Positions 21,512 to 33,244 of a stretch of 64,000 bases of DNA are shown one piece after another. Made by a program: the position numbers and the translations under genes. The DNA comes from Isoetes taiwanensis. Lineage: Eukaryota; Streptophyta; Lycopodiopsida; Isoetales; Isoetaceae. The stretch is from NCBI GenBank assembly GCA_021234155.1, contig JAJEKV010000039.1, positions 9,253,077-9,317,076 on the forward strand, read 5' to 3'. Numbering within the stretch: position 1 is the stretch's first letter; each line of letters begins with the position of its first letter. The notes below the pieces were generated by a model. That model saw only the letters and a list, made by a program, of their open reading frames with translations, was not told the DNA's origin and did no database searches.

Positions 21512-24500
21512 CTCAGCTTGCAACTAGATACACAAGAAGAAAGAAATTGCATCCTAGTCTAACTCAGTTAAGTGCCATACCAATTTCCGCTGCTGCTGCT
21601 CTGATCCCCTCCGACTTTACTCTTCTGAGCTCAACTCAATTCATTCTCTCATTTTCCGAAAAGAGAAATTTCCCAATATCCTTGCCATTGCCAATTCTTA
21701 CATGCGGATATACCCATTGGATTCCTCTTTAAATATCTGCATATGTGTCGCTTCTTTGAATATGCGTGTTATAAAAATTGCAACCTCTTGTTCCATAGTG
21801 GTAATGTTCATGCACAGAACATTATGTCCCGACCCACTTATTCAGTAGTGATAATGTTCATGGTAGACCATTATGCCTGGTAAGAGACATGCTTGGCAGG
21901 TCCGAACCAGGCATACTTACCTATACATGAACATTCCCAGTCGTAATGCTAGGGGGAGGACATTTCATGACATATCTGGCATTATCTAATTGGTTTTTCT
22001 CCGTATTGAGAGGAAGGAAGGTCGTGTTGAGGGGACAGGACATTATGAAATGTAATCTAGGTTAAAAAAAAATTGATATGCCCCCCAAAACATTACGACT
22101 TTGTAAGTGTCAAATTAGACTCATGTATTTCACTGTAGACAGTCAGTGCATCTGCCCTGCTTTGATCGTACTTTTCATACCATACTCCGTTCATGGCAGT
22201 CCTTGAATCCTGCACTCCTTGAACCTGTAACCGTGCTTCTACAGAAAAAAAGGGGGAACTAAAAAATTGGGTGCACGGTCAGGAGGTGAGCAGTGATGGA
22301 CAACAGTTTTTCATAAATATGGCTTTCGTAATGTTTTGATTTAGAAAGGAAAAAATAAAGCAGGCTGTCGTTGTGTTCAATCATAAATGCAGGGTTTGTA
22401 GGCACCCTCCCTTGCCTGTTGTTTACAGATTTGGGTTGCTGAATTATTTTTTGCTAGAAAACCATTGCTATTTGATGTCTTTGATATTAGACTTTGGTGC
22501 TCTTATTGGCTCTCAAAGTGACTATAGAAGCCATCAAGATTCTCTCGTTAGAATTCGCTTGGGTAAGTCCGCCCACTATACCAACAACTTGACCCAAAAT
22601 ACACATTTCAACGCCAAACTTACTTCGAGTCATCAACCATATGAAAATACAAAACCATATATATACTCCTAGGTCTCATGAAACAAGGTGCTATCGCACA
22701 GAGGGTTGTCCTCATGAAGGTGGCACTGCAAGGACAAGGGTAAAATGAATACCAACAACTCGACACCAATCAACTAGACAGGGATGCCTTGGGGACAGGC
22801 ATTATACAAATTCCCACAAGAACATCAATTCTTTTAATTTGGGATTTTCCGACCTGACTAAAACTTTTTTTGAAATTGTTTTTAACTTGATTTCCTAAGA
22901 TTATGAAAGATAATGAGGGGGTTTGTCTACTGGCAAATCTTTCCAATTCTCCAAAAATCAAGACTTTTTTTATTGGTATGATTTTGTGCGTTTTGTTGAT
23001 TCGAGCGAATCCATCTTCTTTTGGCAATCTTTGGCTCCATTCCAACTTTCCAGAGTGTGATCTTCCAGAAGGCAAAACGCAGTTCGCTTCATGTAGTCCA
23101 ATGTTTATGCAGAGTAGAGCAGAGTAGAGGAGGTTGTTGTCTCCAGCAATGGCCCACCATAGCTTGGATCGATGGCATGGAGACGTCAGTACGACCTCTG
23201 TGATAACGGACTTTTCAATCTTACATATGCACAACTATGACACCAGAAGCTGGATCCTTTACAAAGATTGGTGCATGACGTTCGGCTTCAGTGCCGAAAA
23301 TATTTCCATGCTTCCAAAAATTGGCACGAGCTTCTTCTTTTTTTCAACATAGGATTTTTTCGGGTTCGATGGCAGTATTATCGGCCTTGCTGCAAGCTCC
23401 ATGATTGCAAATTGTAAGTGTTAATCAATTCGCATTTGCCATGCGATTTCAAGCATCTGGCAGGATAAATTTTAGCTGGTGATTCTCTGCCCTATATTCC
23501 TCTATTATTTTCGTTCTTGCACTCATGTGCTCTATATTCCCCTGTTGCAAGCATAAAATTGAATTGTCTCTTCCCTTCTTTGCATGCTGGTTCTCAAAAA
23601 ATTACAATTTTGAAGCTTTTATGTTAGGTTATTTTGCCTTGCAGAAGAAGCTTATGGTATGGAGCATGCACGGCAGATTAGGATTGCTTCATGTAAGGGC
23701 TTGCCCGTTGAAGACATTTATTTCTAAGTGTTTTTATTGTCTGCTTTCTTTTGATTGTTCTGTTTCCTCTTTTACAGGCTGGTCAGGGAGGACAACACTA
23801 CAGAGGTCTCTTCTTTCATACTGAGCTCCCTCTCCTTTCCATATTTCTGTGGTGAGTCATCCTCTTCCTTTTGATTTGTTCTGCTCAAAATGACAAGATA
23901 GAGGTATGTTTTGATTTTTTTACTATTTTATGCAGTGATCCCTTTCGTTTCCATTCTGAACATTCAATCCCTAGAGGATAGTGTTGGAGAAGAGGATTTT
24001 AGCAAATGTGTGCAGTAAATTTATATTTAACAAAGACAATGGAACAGCTTTGTGGAACTAAGAAACATGTTTAATGCTCTTCTTAATATGGAAATGTGTA
24101 GCTTTGAGCTTTTATATTTCATAAGCTTTCATCGTGTATATAATATTCAACTTTGTATATTGTGGCAAGTTTTGCTCCTTCCATAGCCGGGTTAGGCATG
24201 GGCCAATTAGAATACCATCAGTGATTATTATACCCTGCATGTACAAAAACTCAATTTCATTATCTCTTTGAAAGATCTAACAAATGCATTTGGCACAATA
24301 CTCTGCAGATACTAGGTTTCAACATTTCTATTGAAGGTGGTTTGGCTTTGAGAATTGAGCGCCCTTTAGTACACATTGGTGCTTATTGTATCTCTCATTG
24401 GTCAGGCACACATCCATATTTGAAGAGAATGAATTGAGTCTAATTAGTAGTGGTTTGACATATCATACATTTAGAGGTGAAATTTCATTTCTGGATGCTA

Positions 24501-25664
24501 GAGTAGCACACATGTGATAGATTTTTGTTGATACTAAGTACAGACAATATCATGTGCAGGCTGTGATTTTGAATCTGTGCCTAAAAGTACCACATGCGCA
24601 CCTTCATCTTGGTAAAAGAAGACCCCACAAGAACAAACAGGAGATGGTGGATGTTGGATCTCTGATCATAGGCAAAGGTAAATTGCATTTGATTTGTTTG
24701 CCATCTATTGCTCAGGATTCGGGCATAGATTCATGCTTAGGTTCATGCTTCAAGCAATTTTGATTTAACCGTTGAGTTGCCCTTTGCATCCAAATGGTGT
24801 ACAAGGTCATTAATCAGTTAAAAAGATAGTCTGGAACTATTTTTTTAGCTACATATGGCATTGCAACCACTCAGGGATTTAGCATGGAAATTTTTCTCTC
24901 ATCCTTTTCTCTATTAGAGTCTGCTCTTGCCTTTGACTTGGACAAGGTTAGGTACAAATGCTTAATAGTCTCTTTGCAGCCTTTTTCAAGCATTTCAAAG
25001 GCTTCTTATTTGGCAATTTTGTAGCCTCCCGTTAATTGACTACAAGCAATGTTTGTCGCAAAACTGTTCAAGCATGCTTGGATCTAAAGGGGACTCTTGC
25101 ACAATCATCACAACCAGTCGAGCAATGGTGTCGTGAATCATCTCCTATTATACAACTTATGCTTATGCTTCATTCCTCTTCTGTTTTGGATATGTTGGTG
25201 AGATGGTAAACTATAAATGGGTATGCTGGATTGGATGTCTACGCAATGCAGAAGTAGAACAATCTCTTAAAAGCGAATTTGGGCACCTTCTGTTTCCTGC
25301 TGTTACTATTTTCAACTAATTATGCCTTCACCATTGTCAATTTGGCGTGCTGAAAAGGTTAATTTATCTGGCAACCCCAAGTCCTGATTGTTAATGTGCA
25401 ATGTGAATGCATGACGGTCCATATATAGTTGAGGTCAAGCTCCTGATAATATACATTACAGATCAAAGGTAGTTGATGTATATATTTACAAATAGTATGG
25501 AGCAAATAAATCTATGGATCTTCAATGCCATTCTATTTCAAACAAGGTAAGAAATTCTAACGCAGAGTAGCATTTGAATCTGATTCTTGATCAACGCTCC
25601 TTTTATATAACATGAGCCCTATTTGATCTTGCTATAATAAAACAATATATTCACACCATTAACT
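21512..25664. other. No gene identified; possible isolated exons
   Basis: The 5' flank of the minus-strand gene lies at 21512-21760. Further right are three exon-like stretches on the plus strand with proper borders: about 23645-23698 (AYGMEHARQIRIASCKG), 23779-23850 (GQGGQHYRGLFFHTEL) and 24560-24678 (AVILNLCLKV, ending GSLIIGK before GTAAAT). I do not recognise their product and cannot join them in one frame, so no gene is called. Confidence 0.35.
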
Positions 25665-26110
25665 ACCAACACATAACTACCATTAACATTAATTAACACA
25701 ACCATTACATCCAACACTTTCAAATTAAAACCCCCTTGAAACCCCCTTTGGTTTGGGTGCATATTCACACGGGGGGTGACTCCGGGCAACGAGAGCTGTT
25801 GGATAGGCATATTCACCCCTTATTCCTTAATTTACACCGTACACAAAGTTCCTCGTTTGTGGGGTATGGATGTATGAAATTTGCTATACTGTATAATAAA
25901 ATTTGCAAAATACTATAAGATTTGAGGTAATATACTATATGGTGTTGATTTTGTACGTGCAAAACATAATTATTGGGGCTCTCGCTGCCCTACGTCACCC
26001 CCCGTGTGAATATGCATCCAAACCAAAGGGGGTTTCAAGGGGGTTTTAATTTGAAAGTGTTGGATGTAATGGTTGTGTTAATTAATGTTAATGGTAGTTA
26101 TGTGTTGGTT
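25665..26110. mobile_element. Fold-back element with 133-bp inverted arms
   Basis: The left arm 25665-25797 and right arm 25978-26110 are inverted copies with only a few mismatches. They run from ACCAACACATAACTACC through CCCCCTTGAAACCCCC to GTGAATATGCA and the GAGAGC end. The 180-bp centre is unrelated AT-rich DNA. High arm identity implies recent origin or gene conversion between arms. No clear target duplication. A small perfect hairpin GGGCCCTTCGGGCCC lies 25 bp outside the right arm. Confidence 0.85.
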
Positions 26111-27103
26111 GTTATAATAAAAAAAATTTTTGGGCCCTTCGGGCCCTAACAAAGCAAGCATAAGTATTATACTGATATGTTTATTTAAAACAACTTAGCT
26201 TATTCATTATTCATTCATTATCAGTAATTTGAATATTGCAATACAAGAATCAAGTTCATGAAGGATCAAATGCAACACACCATTTATTCCACTCTAAACA
26301 ATGCACAACTATTATAGAAATACAATGCACCAGAAGGTGTAGCTATGCATTTAAAATAATCATTGAACCATGGAATGTAGACTCTACAATATCAATACAT
26401 TCAATAAGAAGTTTAACACAGACCTTTCACAATATAATTCGGCCTTTCTTCTCCCTTCTAAGGTGTCTTCTTTCAGGGCACAACACAATCTCATCTGCAA
26501 CATGCTAATCATTGCAATGCTGGATTATAAAAGCTGATCCTACTGTCGGTGGTGTAAAGGAAGCTATTAATTCCTCATTAAGCATCATCAGCTATTTAAG
26601 CATCATCAAATAACTTGACCTGTTATGAAGCTGGCATGAGTTGCCTGATATGAAGTCCCACATTCATCGATGGAAAGCACGCAGGCTAAAGAATTCCAAT
26701 GCCAGCAATTACAAATCTGCCAACTGCAAGCTTCACCTGGCAACAAGCCTCTCAAGCATTCAAGCTTTCCTGGCAACAAACCTCACTTGACTTTTGCTAC
26801 CACTGCTTGACAAAACGGATTTGAACATGGCAATCTAACAAACAGGGATCTGTAAGAGCAGATTTGTTTCCAGTACTACATTTGATACATCTGTAGCCAT
26901 AGAAATCCTTCACATTATCGCTCCAATAAAACCAAGTTGTTGGAGACTGATTAACATACACCATAGAAGACAATTCCAAGCATGATCTGCTCAACTTGAG
27001 GAGAACATATGAAACCTCTGTCCCTCCTCCATAATCTGGTCATAACAAAGACATCAAAAACATTCCTAAGTATTTAGCTAGATGGATCCTTCGCCAAAAA
27101 AAT
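26111..27103. other. Sequence downstream of the adenylate kinase exons
   Basis: If the adenylate kinase gene were complete, its later exons should lie here on the minus strand (motifs such as DGFPR and the lid domain). I read the strand and did not find them. The region has short repeats (GCATCATCA; CTGGCAACAA) and no other gene. Confidence 0.5.
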
Positions 27104-27707
27104 GACTACAATTTCGTCAGGAACTAGCTTTCCCTGGTCCATATAATCTTTAGGCTTCTTTCCATATTCTGTTCCTGCAGCCACTTCAGCCCGCAACAGG
27201 TCGCCTACTGAAATATGTACCAAATTATACTGGGAATGTTCCCAAACAGATTGTCAATCAAGCTAAAATGCCCAACGAAATAAAACCCATGGATTGGGAA
27301 AGTGAAAGACCTTTTTCTTAATGAGTTCGCATTGAGTACCCTTTCCTGATGCTGGAGGCTTAGAGATCATGACCTTCGGTGGCTCTCCTTGAGTTCTGAT
27401 TTTCATTACAGTCTATTTCAAGCGAAAACACCACTGGGTCTTTCAGATTGAACTTTATCGATAAGAACTTGGAGAAGAAGGATCTTACTAGTCCCAATTG
27501 CTGAGCCTTGCGGTTTGCTATGGCAAACTGTTTGCATGATAGATCTTGCCAATCGCTTCCATGGAAAGAGTTTGCCCATATAATCATCTCCTTGTTCACA
27601 GATTTCACAGCCCAAGAGGCCGATGGATATACAGGAGTCGAACCATGTCTAGAAGGAGATGCATTAATATGCGAAACAGGCAACGTAAACGAAGAACAAG
27701 CTGCCAT
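27104..27707 (-). pseudogene. Plastid-type adenylate kinase, first three exons only
   Basis: Adenylate kinase interconverts ATP, AMP and ADP. Exon 1 (27707-27489) follows a CTTAGGGTTTTGA leader and encodes a Ser-rich, transit-like N-terminus (MAACSSFTLPVSHINASP). Exon 2 (to 27311) encodes PPKVMIS, then PPASGKGTQCELIKKK, the P-loop. Exon 3 (27229 to about 27104) joins in phase and encodes YNLVHISVGDLLRAEV, AAGTEYGKK and GKLVPDEIVV, the AMP-binding region. The family reads SGAPASGKGTQ, whereas here SKPPASGKGTQ has lost the first P-loop glycine. The exon 1-2 phase does not resolve cleanly, and after DEIVV the frame runs into an unrelated end and a stop. It is either a decayed partial copy or a gene whose later exons lie far away. 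Confidence 0.82.
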
Positions 27708-27719
27708 TCAAAACCCTAA

Positions 27720-28828
27720 GTTGAAGGGTCTCGAGCCTTGCATGTAAAGCAAGGAAAAAATACTTTTTGTTGGCATAGAACCTTAAATTATAAAAAATAT
27801 ATATCAAAATTTAGGGATTCAACCATTGGAAAGCGTCACGAAAATTAAAGTGAGCGTATGTGCACTCTAGATGTACCGATTAGTACGTCTCATGGAATAC
27901 TATCAACAAATCATATAAAAACCTTAGGAAAAAAAAGTACAAAAATACAAAAGCAACCCCTTGTTATAATGCTAGATATTGTAGTAGTATCATGTTTGAA
28001 CTCACGACATGCTTATTTGCTAATGTGCCTATGTGAATACCATTACGTGTATTGCCATAATTTAGAATAGCAGTAGAATTATTATATCCCAGTGAAGACA
28101 AGAGCTATATCTACAAATTGATCCGCCTTCCTGTCTATTCCAGTTTGTTATAGCCATCCAGTTTTGTTATGTTTTGAGCCTATATTTTTGCATCAGAGTG
28201 CCACACATGCATATTTTAGGTGTGTTCATGCTAATGCTATCAAGGTGAACTTATGAAGATAAAGGACAGAACCTATCCACTATGCACTTAGCTGTGTATG
28301 CTCCTTCCTTTTCGTAGACGTCGTTCAAATATGCAGACTTGAATAAGGTAGATTTTGCACTTTGTTTGAGCAACAAATACCATGGGTGTTCATTTCTTTT
28401 ACAATTTTAAATAGATACATGTCATTTTTAGATAAGATTGAACACTAAATTGAGACACGCACATGAGGTGAAGAGCTACGTCTTGCACAATTGCAAGTTG
28501 AATTGTGTTTTGAAATAATATAAAGATCCTACTATGATTCTATTTAAGATCTTGCACATCATACATTGATTTGAGCTTGTGATTGGGACAAGGCAATTGC
28601 TATTATCTATAAATACATTTCTTTTTCTTTGATTTTTCTTTTTTCTATAATTCATTTGTGGCAACACAACGAAGATCTTTCCATGATTGAGAAAGAGACT
28701 TGCACTCCTAGAGTAGGGCTAGCTCATTACTCATAAGTGCAACATTGTCTACTTTGAGGGCAAGTTGGATGGTTCGTTATCCATGGGGCAAAAGTTGTTT
28801 TGATTGATTGTGTAGAGATATCCACCCC
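27720..28828. other. Intergenic, no gene seen
   Basis: AT-rich sequence without coding or repeat structure beyond short direct repeats. Open frames are under 75 codons and match nothing. Confidence 0.45.
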
Positions 28829-28958
28829 CTTTTTTTTTTTTGGTTTGAAGGCATGGTTGGTGGGACTTGCACCCGGCCATGTCTCCCACCCGATGGTAGC
28901 CAGTGGGTTTTGAACCCAATCCAAGGCCTTACCACTAGACCACCATGGTGATGGGCAC
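28829..28958 (-). mobile_element. tRNA-derived SINE
   Basis: On the minus strand the head reads TGGTGGTCTAGTGGTAAGG (polymerase III A box) and, 25 bases later, GGGTTCAAAACCC (B box). The body then ends in a run of 11-12 A (T run at 28830-28841 on the plus strand). Box spacing and the A tail are those of plant tRNA-derived SINEs. It is mobilised by LINE enzymes and polymerase III transcribed. The exact target duplication is not clear. Confidence 0.82.
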
Positions 28959-29598
28959 ATGTAGAGGGTTTACATTGACAACTATGACCAAAATTGCTTT
29001 GGGATGAATTCTATAACATCTAGTCTTACTTTGAAAGCTATGTAAACATATGCCTTACATGTGCGCAACAACGCCGGGCATACGTTTACTAGTAACTACT
29101 AAAAAGGCTTACATATTCTGCTAGCAAGTATTTTAATGTATAATTGATGCGCTTGAAAAACATTTCTTTTGTTGCGAGCCTATGCAAGTCCTCCCAAAAG
29201 CAAATAGTGGAAGGCAAATTCCTTTTGTCACCATTGTCATTTTCCTTTGAAACATTGAACTAGATGCATAAGACGTTCCACTTCCTAAATCCAAATTACA
29301 AAAGAAATCAAACAATTTAGCATGAAGACATATAATGATATTACAAAGAAAAAGAAAATTAAACAGAGTATTCCTTGTATTACACCATTCTCTCATTGTC
29401 AAGTACAACAGAAGGCTGCAAAATGTTATGCATGTATTGTTGCATGCCTTCCAACCGCTGACTTGGATTACTATAGCAGGGAAATATGGTATCAGGATAT
29501 CCTCCTACTTTTGTAAATGATACTCTAATCTTTTCAACACTAACACCAGCCAACTACTAATCCTTAGACGTTCTCTGTTCAATTGGTTTGGTTAGTAC
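28959..29598. other. Intergenic, no gene seen
   Basis: No supported coding region; the short frames are chance. The right part is the intron side of the minus-strand exon that follows. Confidence 0.4.
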
Positions 29599-29719
29599 CT
29601 TTGCCTCGTCAGAGGAGATATCCACCTCCATTTTTGAAATTTCATTCTCATTGAATTCTTGGGCAATACCATTTTGCAAGCCATCTTCTCTTTGGTCCCA
29701 TGGGATCGTCATCAGGTTC
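29599..29719 (-). CDS. Candidate minus-strand exon, product unknown
   Basis: Between an acceptor (GCCAG|GAACC) and a donor (GCAAAG|GTACTA) one frame reads DGLQNGIAQEFNENE and MEVDISSDEAK, which has coding-like composition. It lies 400 bp downstream, in the minus direction, of the host exon at 30140-30660, so it may be its next exon. The splice phases do not match directly, which would require a missing small exon or a sequence error. Confidence 0.4.
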
Positions 29720-30139
29720 CTGGCATGGCATTTGAAGCATTAATAAATAATTTCCAATAACATTATAGCATTTTTCTTACATTAGGATGGTAAACCTGTT
29801 ACAATTAGTATCAAGATAGTCAATCCAGTACTAATAAGCACACTTTGTATCTTATTCAGTGAATTGATGCGTTTAGAAAATGCAATTTTTGAAAAGTAAG
29901 AGATCTTATCCTTCTATTACAATTTGTACTAAAAATTACCAATTTGCCCCTCCTCCTCCTCCTCCTCCTCCTTGCCTTCCAAACTTTTACTCTCAACGGA
30001 AGACATGGTAAATCAGTTAATTCAATTGTTTCGTCGATGTCTATATTGCTTAAACTGATGATCAGTTTTAAAGTTGTTGTGTCTATGGTCTTGAAGGCAA
30101 TACGTATAAATAAATGGAAGAAAGATTAATGAGGCATAC

Positions 30140-30660
30140 CATTGATCTGTTTTGAAACACCACGTAGTTGAAAAGTTGAAGCAATAAGAAGCCCCCAAGC
30201 TTCTCTATGAGATCTGCACCTTTTAATTGGCGACCCTAGTAAGATTGTCCACTTCACAGCAAGGCCTTAGATTGCTACATATTTTTGAGTCTGGTCTTGT
30301 ATACTCAAGTGACCAATTACTTCTTATTTTTTTTTGAAGGACTTGAGCCTTTATTATCCAGAGAAAGTTACAGAGTATAATGGGGACTAATAACTCAGTG
30401 GAGAGAATGTCCACCAGAGCAAAACCACCCCACTCAAATACAACATCTAAACAATATGAAGAGCAAGCAAAAACTCATAAGTAAGTATGAATCTGAAGAT
30501 GACCAATTACTTCTTATGATGGCCAAACCACCAAAAATGCTTGAGGATTTTGGCATAGGTGTGAAAGGACAAACATTAAGAGCTTTCCCAATTGCACTAG
30601 TCACACCGATGTAAATGTGTAGTCCTTTGAAAACATATCCTGGTCCTTCTGCTCTCATCA
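30140..30660 (-). pseudogene. Host exon of unknown gene, split by a LINE insertion (copy 1)
   Basis: From the acceptor CTACTAG|TGATGAG the minus strand encodes RAEGPGYVFKGLHIYIGVTS, ALNVCPFTPMPKSS and IFGGLAIIRSNW. After the insertion 30328-30500 is removed, it continues LEYTRPDSK, NLRPCCEVDN and, in copy 2, REAWGLLIAST and LRGVSKQIN before the donor AATG|GTATGC. Composition and borders argue for a real exon. I cannot name the family. In this copy the second half is out of frame at CCTAGTAAG, where copy 2 reads CTG, so the shift may be a sequence error. The LINE insertion itself would interrupt the protein. Confidence 0.6.
30328..30500 (-). mobile_element. Severely 5'-truncated LINE with 17-bp target duplication
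   Basis: Exact direct repeats GACCAATTACTTCTTAT flank it at 30311-30327 and 30501-30517. In the minus sense the insert ends CTGGATAATAAAGGCTCAAG..CTTC plus an A run, the usual 3' end of plant L1 LINEs. Only the last 173 bp were copied. It lies in the coding part of the host exon. Confidence 0.93.
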
Positions 30661-31092
30661 CTAGTAGCTAGCGACTAGAAACAAGAAGCATATCCAAGAG
30701 TGACAAAGATATTAAAACTATTTTAAAACAAAATGAGGTTTTAAGTACTATACAACTAGGCTTAATATGTGGATGGTAGAAAAACTATGCTAAATTTTAC
30801 AAGCCTAAAAGTTCTGCATTTTACAAGAACAGAAATATTGTTAATGATCACTTTCAATTAGACTTCCCAACATTTTTACTTGTAAACTGTGAATAAAAAT
30901 GAAGTTAAAGAGAATTGGAACTATGAATAAAAAAGGAATTGGAATTTAAAGAGAACAAAAGAAAACGTTAGAGGGGCTCGGATCAATGCTTCTCGGGGAT
31001 CGGTTTTTGGGAGCTGAGACTTGGGAAAGGACAAGGGGTCCTCAACGGAGAGGCATCATCAACTGATAGCAATTCTTGACCAGAGCACTGCC

Positions 31093-31743
31093 TGATGCTT
31101 GCCAGTTCTGATCCTGAGCTTTTGCAACAATATCTCAATGGTCGTTTTTCTCAAAAGATATGGGACGCAGTTACTTTGGCCCAAGTGAAAACTGGTCATT
31201 ATCATGCACACATAAATCCCACCTTGGCACCAGGGCCCCAAGCTTATTTGCTTGCTTCATTATCCAGGAACAAGCTTGTAGCTATTGCATCAATTCGCAC
31301 GGGGTCCCACAGGCTACGGATTGAGACAGGTAGATGGGAGCGGCCGCAATTGCCGCTTATGTGCTTCTTGCCAATTACAGGTTATTGAAGATGAAAGCCA
31401 TACTCTTCTGAGTTGCCCTGCTTTTGAGATAGTCCGGAATTATTTTTTGACCTTAGCATTCCATTCCACGCTTCCACAACTTCTCATAGCACCATCTGTG
31501 CATGACTTGGCATTATACATACTTGAGGTTCTAGATAAACGTCTGCAATTACTGAGCCCTCAGTAGTCATTATCTCCGCTTGTTTAGTATCATCATTACT
31601 GCAAAGGTTTTTCCCTTGAAAACCTTTCGAGGCAGGGGTTTTTTTAATCCTAGTAGTAATAATTGTACTAGCCCATTGTATGGGTTCCATGACCTATTGG
31701 TCTCCGTGGACGTTAAAAAAATTATTCTATTCTATTCTATTAT
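31093..31743 (+). mobile_element. LINE 3' fragment, plus strand (copy 1)
   Basis: The frame LMLASSDPELLQQYLNGRF leads to IASIRTGSHRLRIETGRW, then shifts and continues VIEDESHTLLSCPAFEIVR to a stop at 31564-31566. This is the C-terminal zinc motif of the same LINE family as the fragment at 9969-10490. The 3' UTR holds the hairpin at 31595-31660, the box TCCGTGGACGTTAAAA and a (TTCTA)n tail. The reverse-oriented copy at 35246-35575 keeps the motif intact (RLCVCCQLQVIEDESH), so the frameshift here is private to this insertion. Confidence 0.88.
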
Positions 31744-32567
31744 ATGCTAGCCCTCTGCTCAGTGGGTGATTCACTGGGTGAACCTAAGGTTGGTGGCGAG
31801 TCCATTCACTTTCCTTCGCAGTTTACCTAAGTCCGAGCAACTTAAGGCAGATTTCTGATTAAAGACGTGTGATCTGATGATAAAGGTTGTGGCATTGGGA
31901 ATCACAATTGAGGTCAATTACCTTTACCCCAATGGGCTGCTATGATTTAAGCTGGAATCTGTGGCAGTTTAGACAAATCAGTATAGACTGATCGAGGATC
32001 ATGGATTATGAAAATACAACAATCAATTAAAAGATAGATGATAGGATGAAATACAAGAGCGTTCCCCCCTCTAGAAGACGTTTCTTTGCTTAGTGTATAA
32101 AAACCTAACTGACCAGAAGACATCCACCGTCATTCCAAAAATTCTAAAGCTCGGCAAGAATGTAGCATTGTCAAACAAGATGTATTCTTTGGAAAATAAT
32201 GATTTACGTTATTTTGCCAAAGTGATAAATTGTAATTATGTTACAATCAGCAAGTGAAACCAAGTTAAGTCTACATAGGACTGTAGGAATATGGCCACAG
32301 TTCACAAGGGACAGCAGAAACGGTGAAATAACTCGCCAAGCCCAAACGTGTCTAAAGTCTCCATCAAGCTGAGAGCTGGCATGCAAGAGGATAAAAGAGT
32401 TTCAGATCAAGCATTCCCAAGGTTTTTGCGAGAGCCATGTGAATTGAATTGGGAACACATTTATATGCTAACATGAAAAGGAGCAGGAGGAGGAGGCATA
32501 CCCGATTTCAGCGAATTTAAACGTCCTCATTGTAGAAATGAGGTGCACTATCATCTTGGATGGTCAC
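31744..32567. other. Spacer without gene
   Basis: No coding region. It differs from its counterpart 47994-48815 mostly at CTG/CAG sites. Confidence 0.5.
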
Positions 32568-32575
32568 ATTGCAAT

Positions 32576-33244
32576 CATGGAATAAATTACTACTCCTATA
32601 TTTTAGTGTAGCCAAAGTAGGTTTAGCTAAACTACCTTCAAATTGGGGCTAGAAGTTTCTAACACTTGGCTAAACTAAATAGTTTTTCTTCATCACAATT
32701 TCTTGCTTTTGGCTAAACTTTCACAAAATGGAGAGGCAAATATTAGCCATCATGCTATAATAATTTTAAAAAATCCAAGCAATTTGGCAAAGACATTAAA
32801 TTTATTGTAAATACATAAATCAAGACACAAACATACATGAACATGTTCAAAAACCTAAAAAAGAAAGAAAGAGTACATTGTTCCTTTTCCTCTAATGCTT
32901 CAACGTTGTACTTGGAACAACCAAAAAAAGTGGAAAAAAAGAAAAATATAAACCTTATTTAAAATTTTCGAAAGTTGGTACATATATTGGAGTTGGATTT
33001 TGGGCTAATCTATCCATTTTTCCAAGCCCACTCTATCTTAGGTTTAGCTAATCAATGCCCTGGTGGATATGTCTGGAGGTAAAGGTTGGCTATTCAACCT
33101 AAAAGCTCACACGGCGGCAAAAAAAATTGGGCTAAAATTTTCTTTTTTTTTTGGGCATTTTTTCCATTTACTTTAGCCATTCTTCTTGGCAAAACAGCTA
33201 CAAAATAGCCATTTGGCTAACCTTAGCCGTTATTTTATTCCATG
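32576..33244. mobile_element. hAT-type MITE, 669 bp (copy 1)
   Basis: Inverted ends CATGGAATAAA and TTTATTCCATG, flanked by the exact 8-bp repeat ATTGCAAT (32568-32575 and 33245-33252). Many TTAGCC/GGCTAA motifs lie near both ends, as in the MITE at 2851-3426, although the terminal bases differ, so both may use related transposases. No coding capacity. Confidence 0.9.

Noticed and set aside
22770-23234. 154-codon minus-strand frame
   Set aside because: No family pattern, low coding-like structure, overlapped by plus-strand frames.
26133-26148. GGGCCCTTCGGGCCC hairpin resembling a bacterial terminator
   Set aside because: The window is plant nuclear DNA; the hairpin flanks a fold-back element and no transcript ends here by any evidence.
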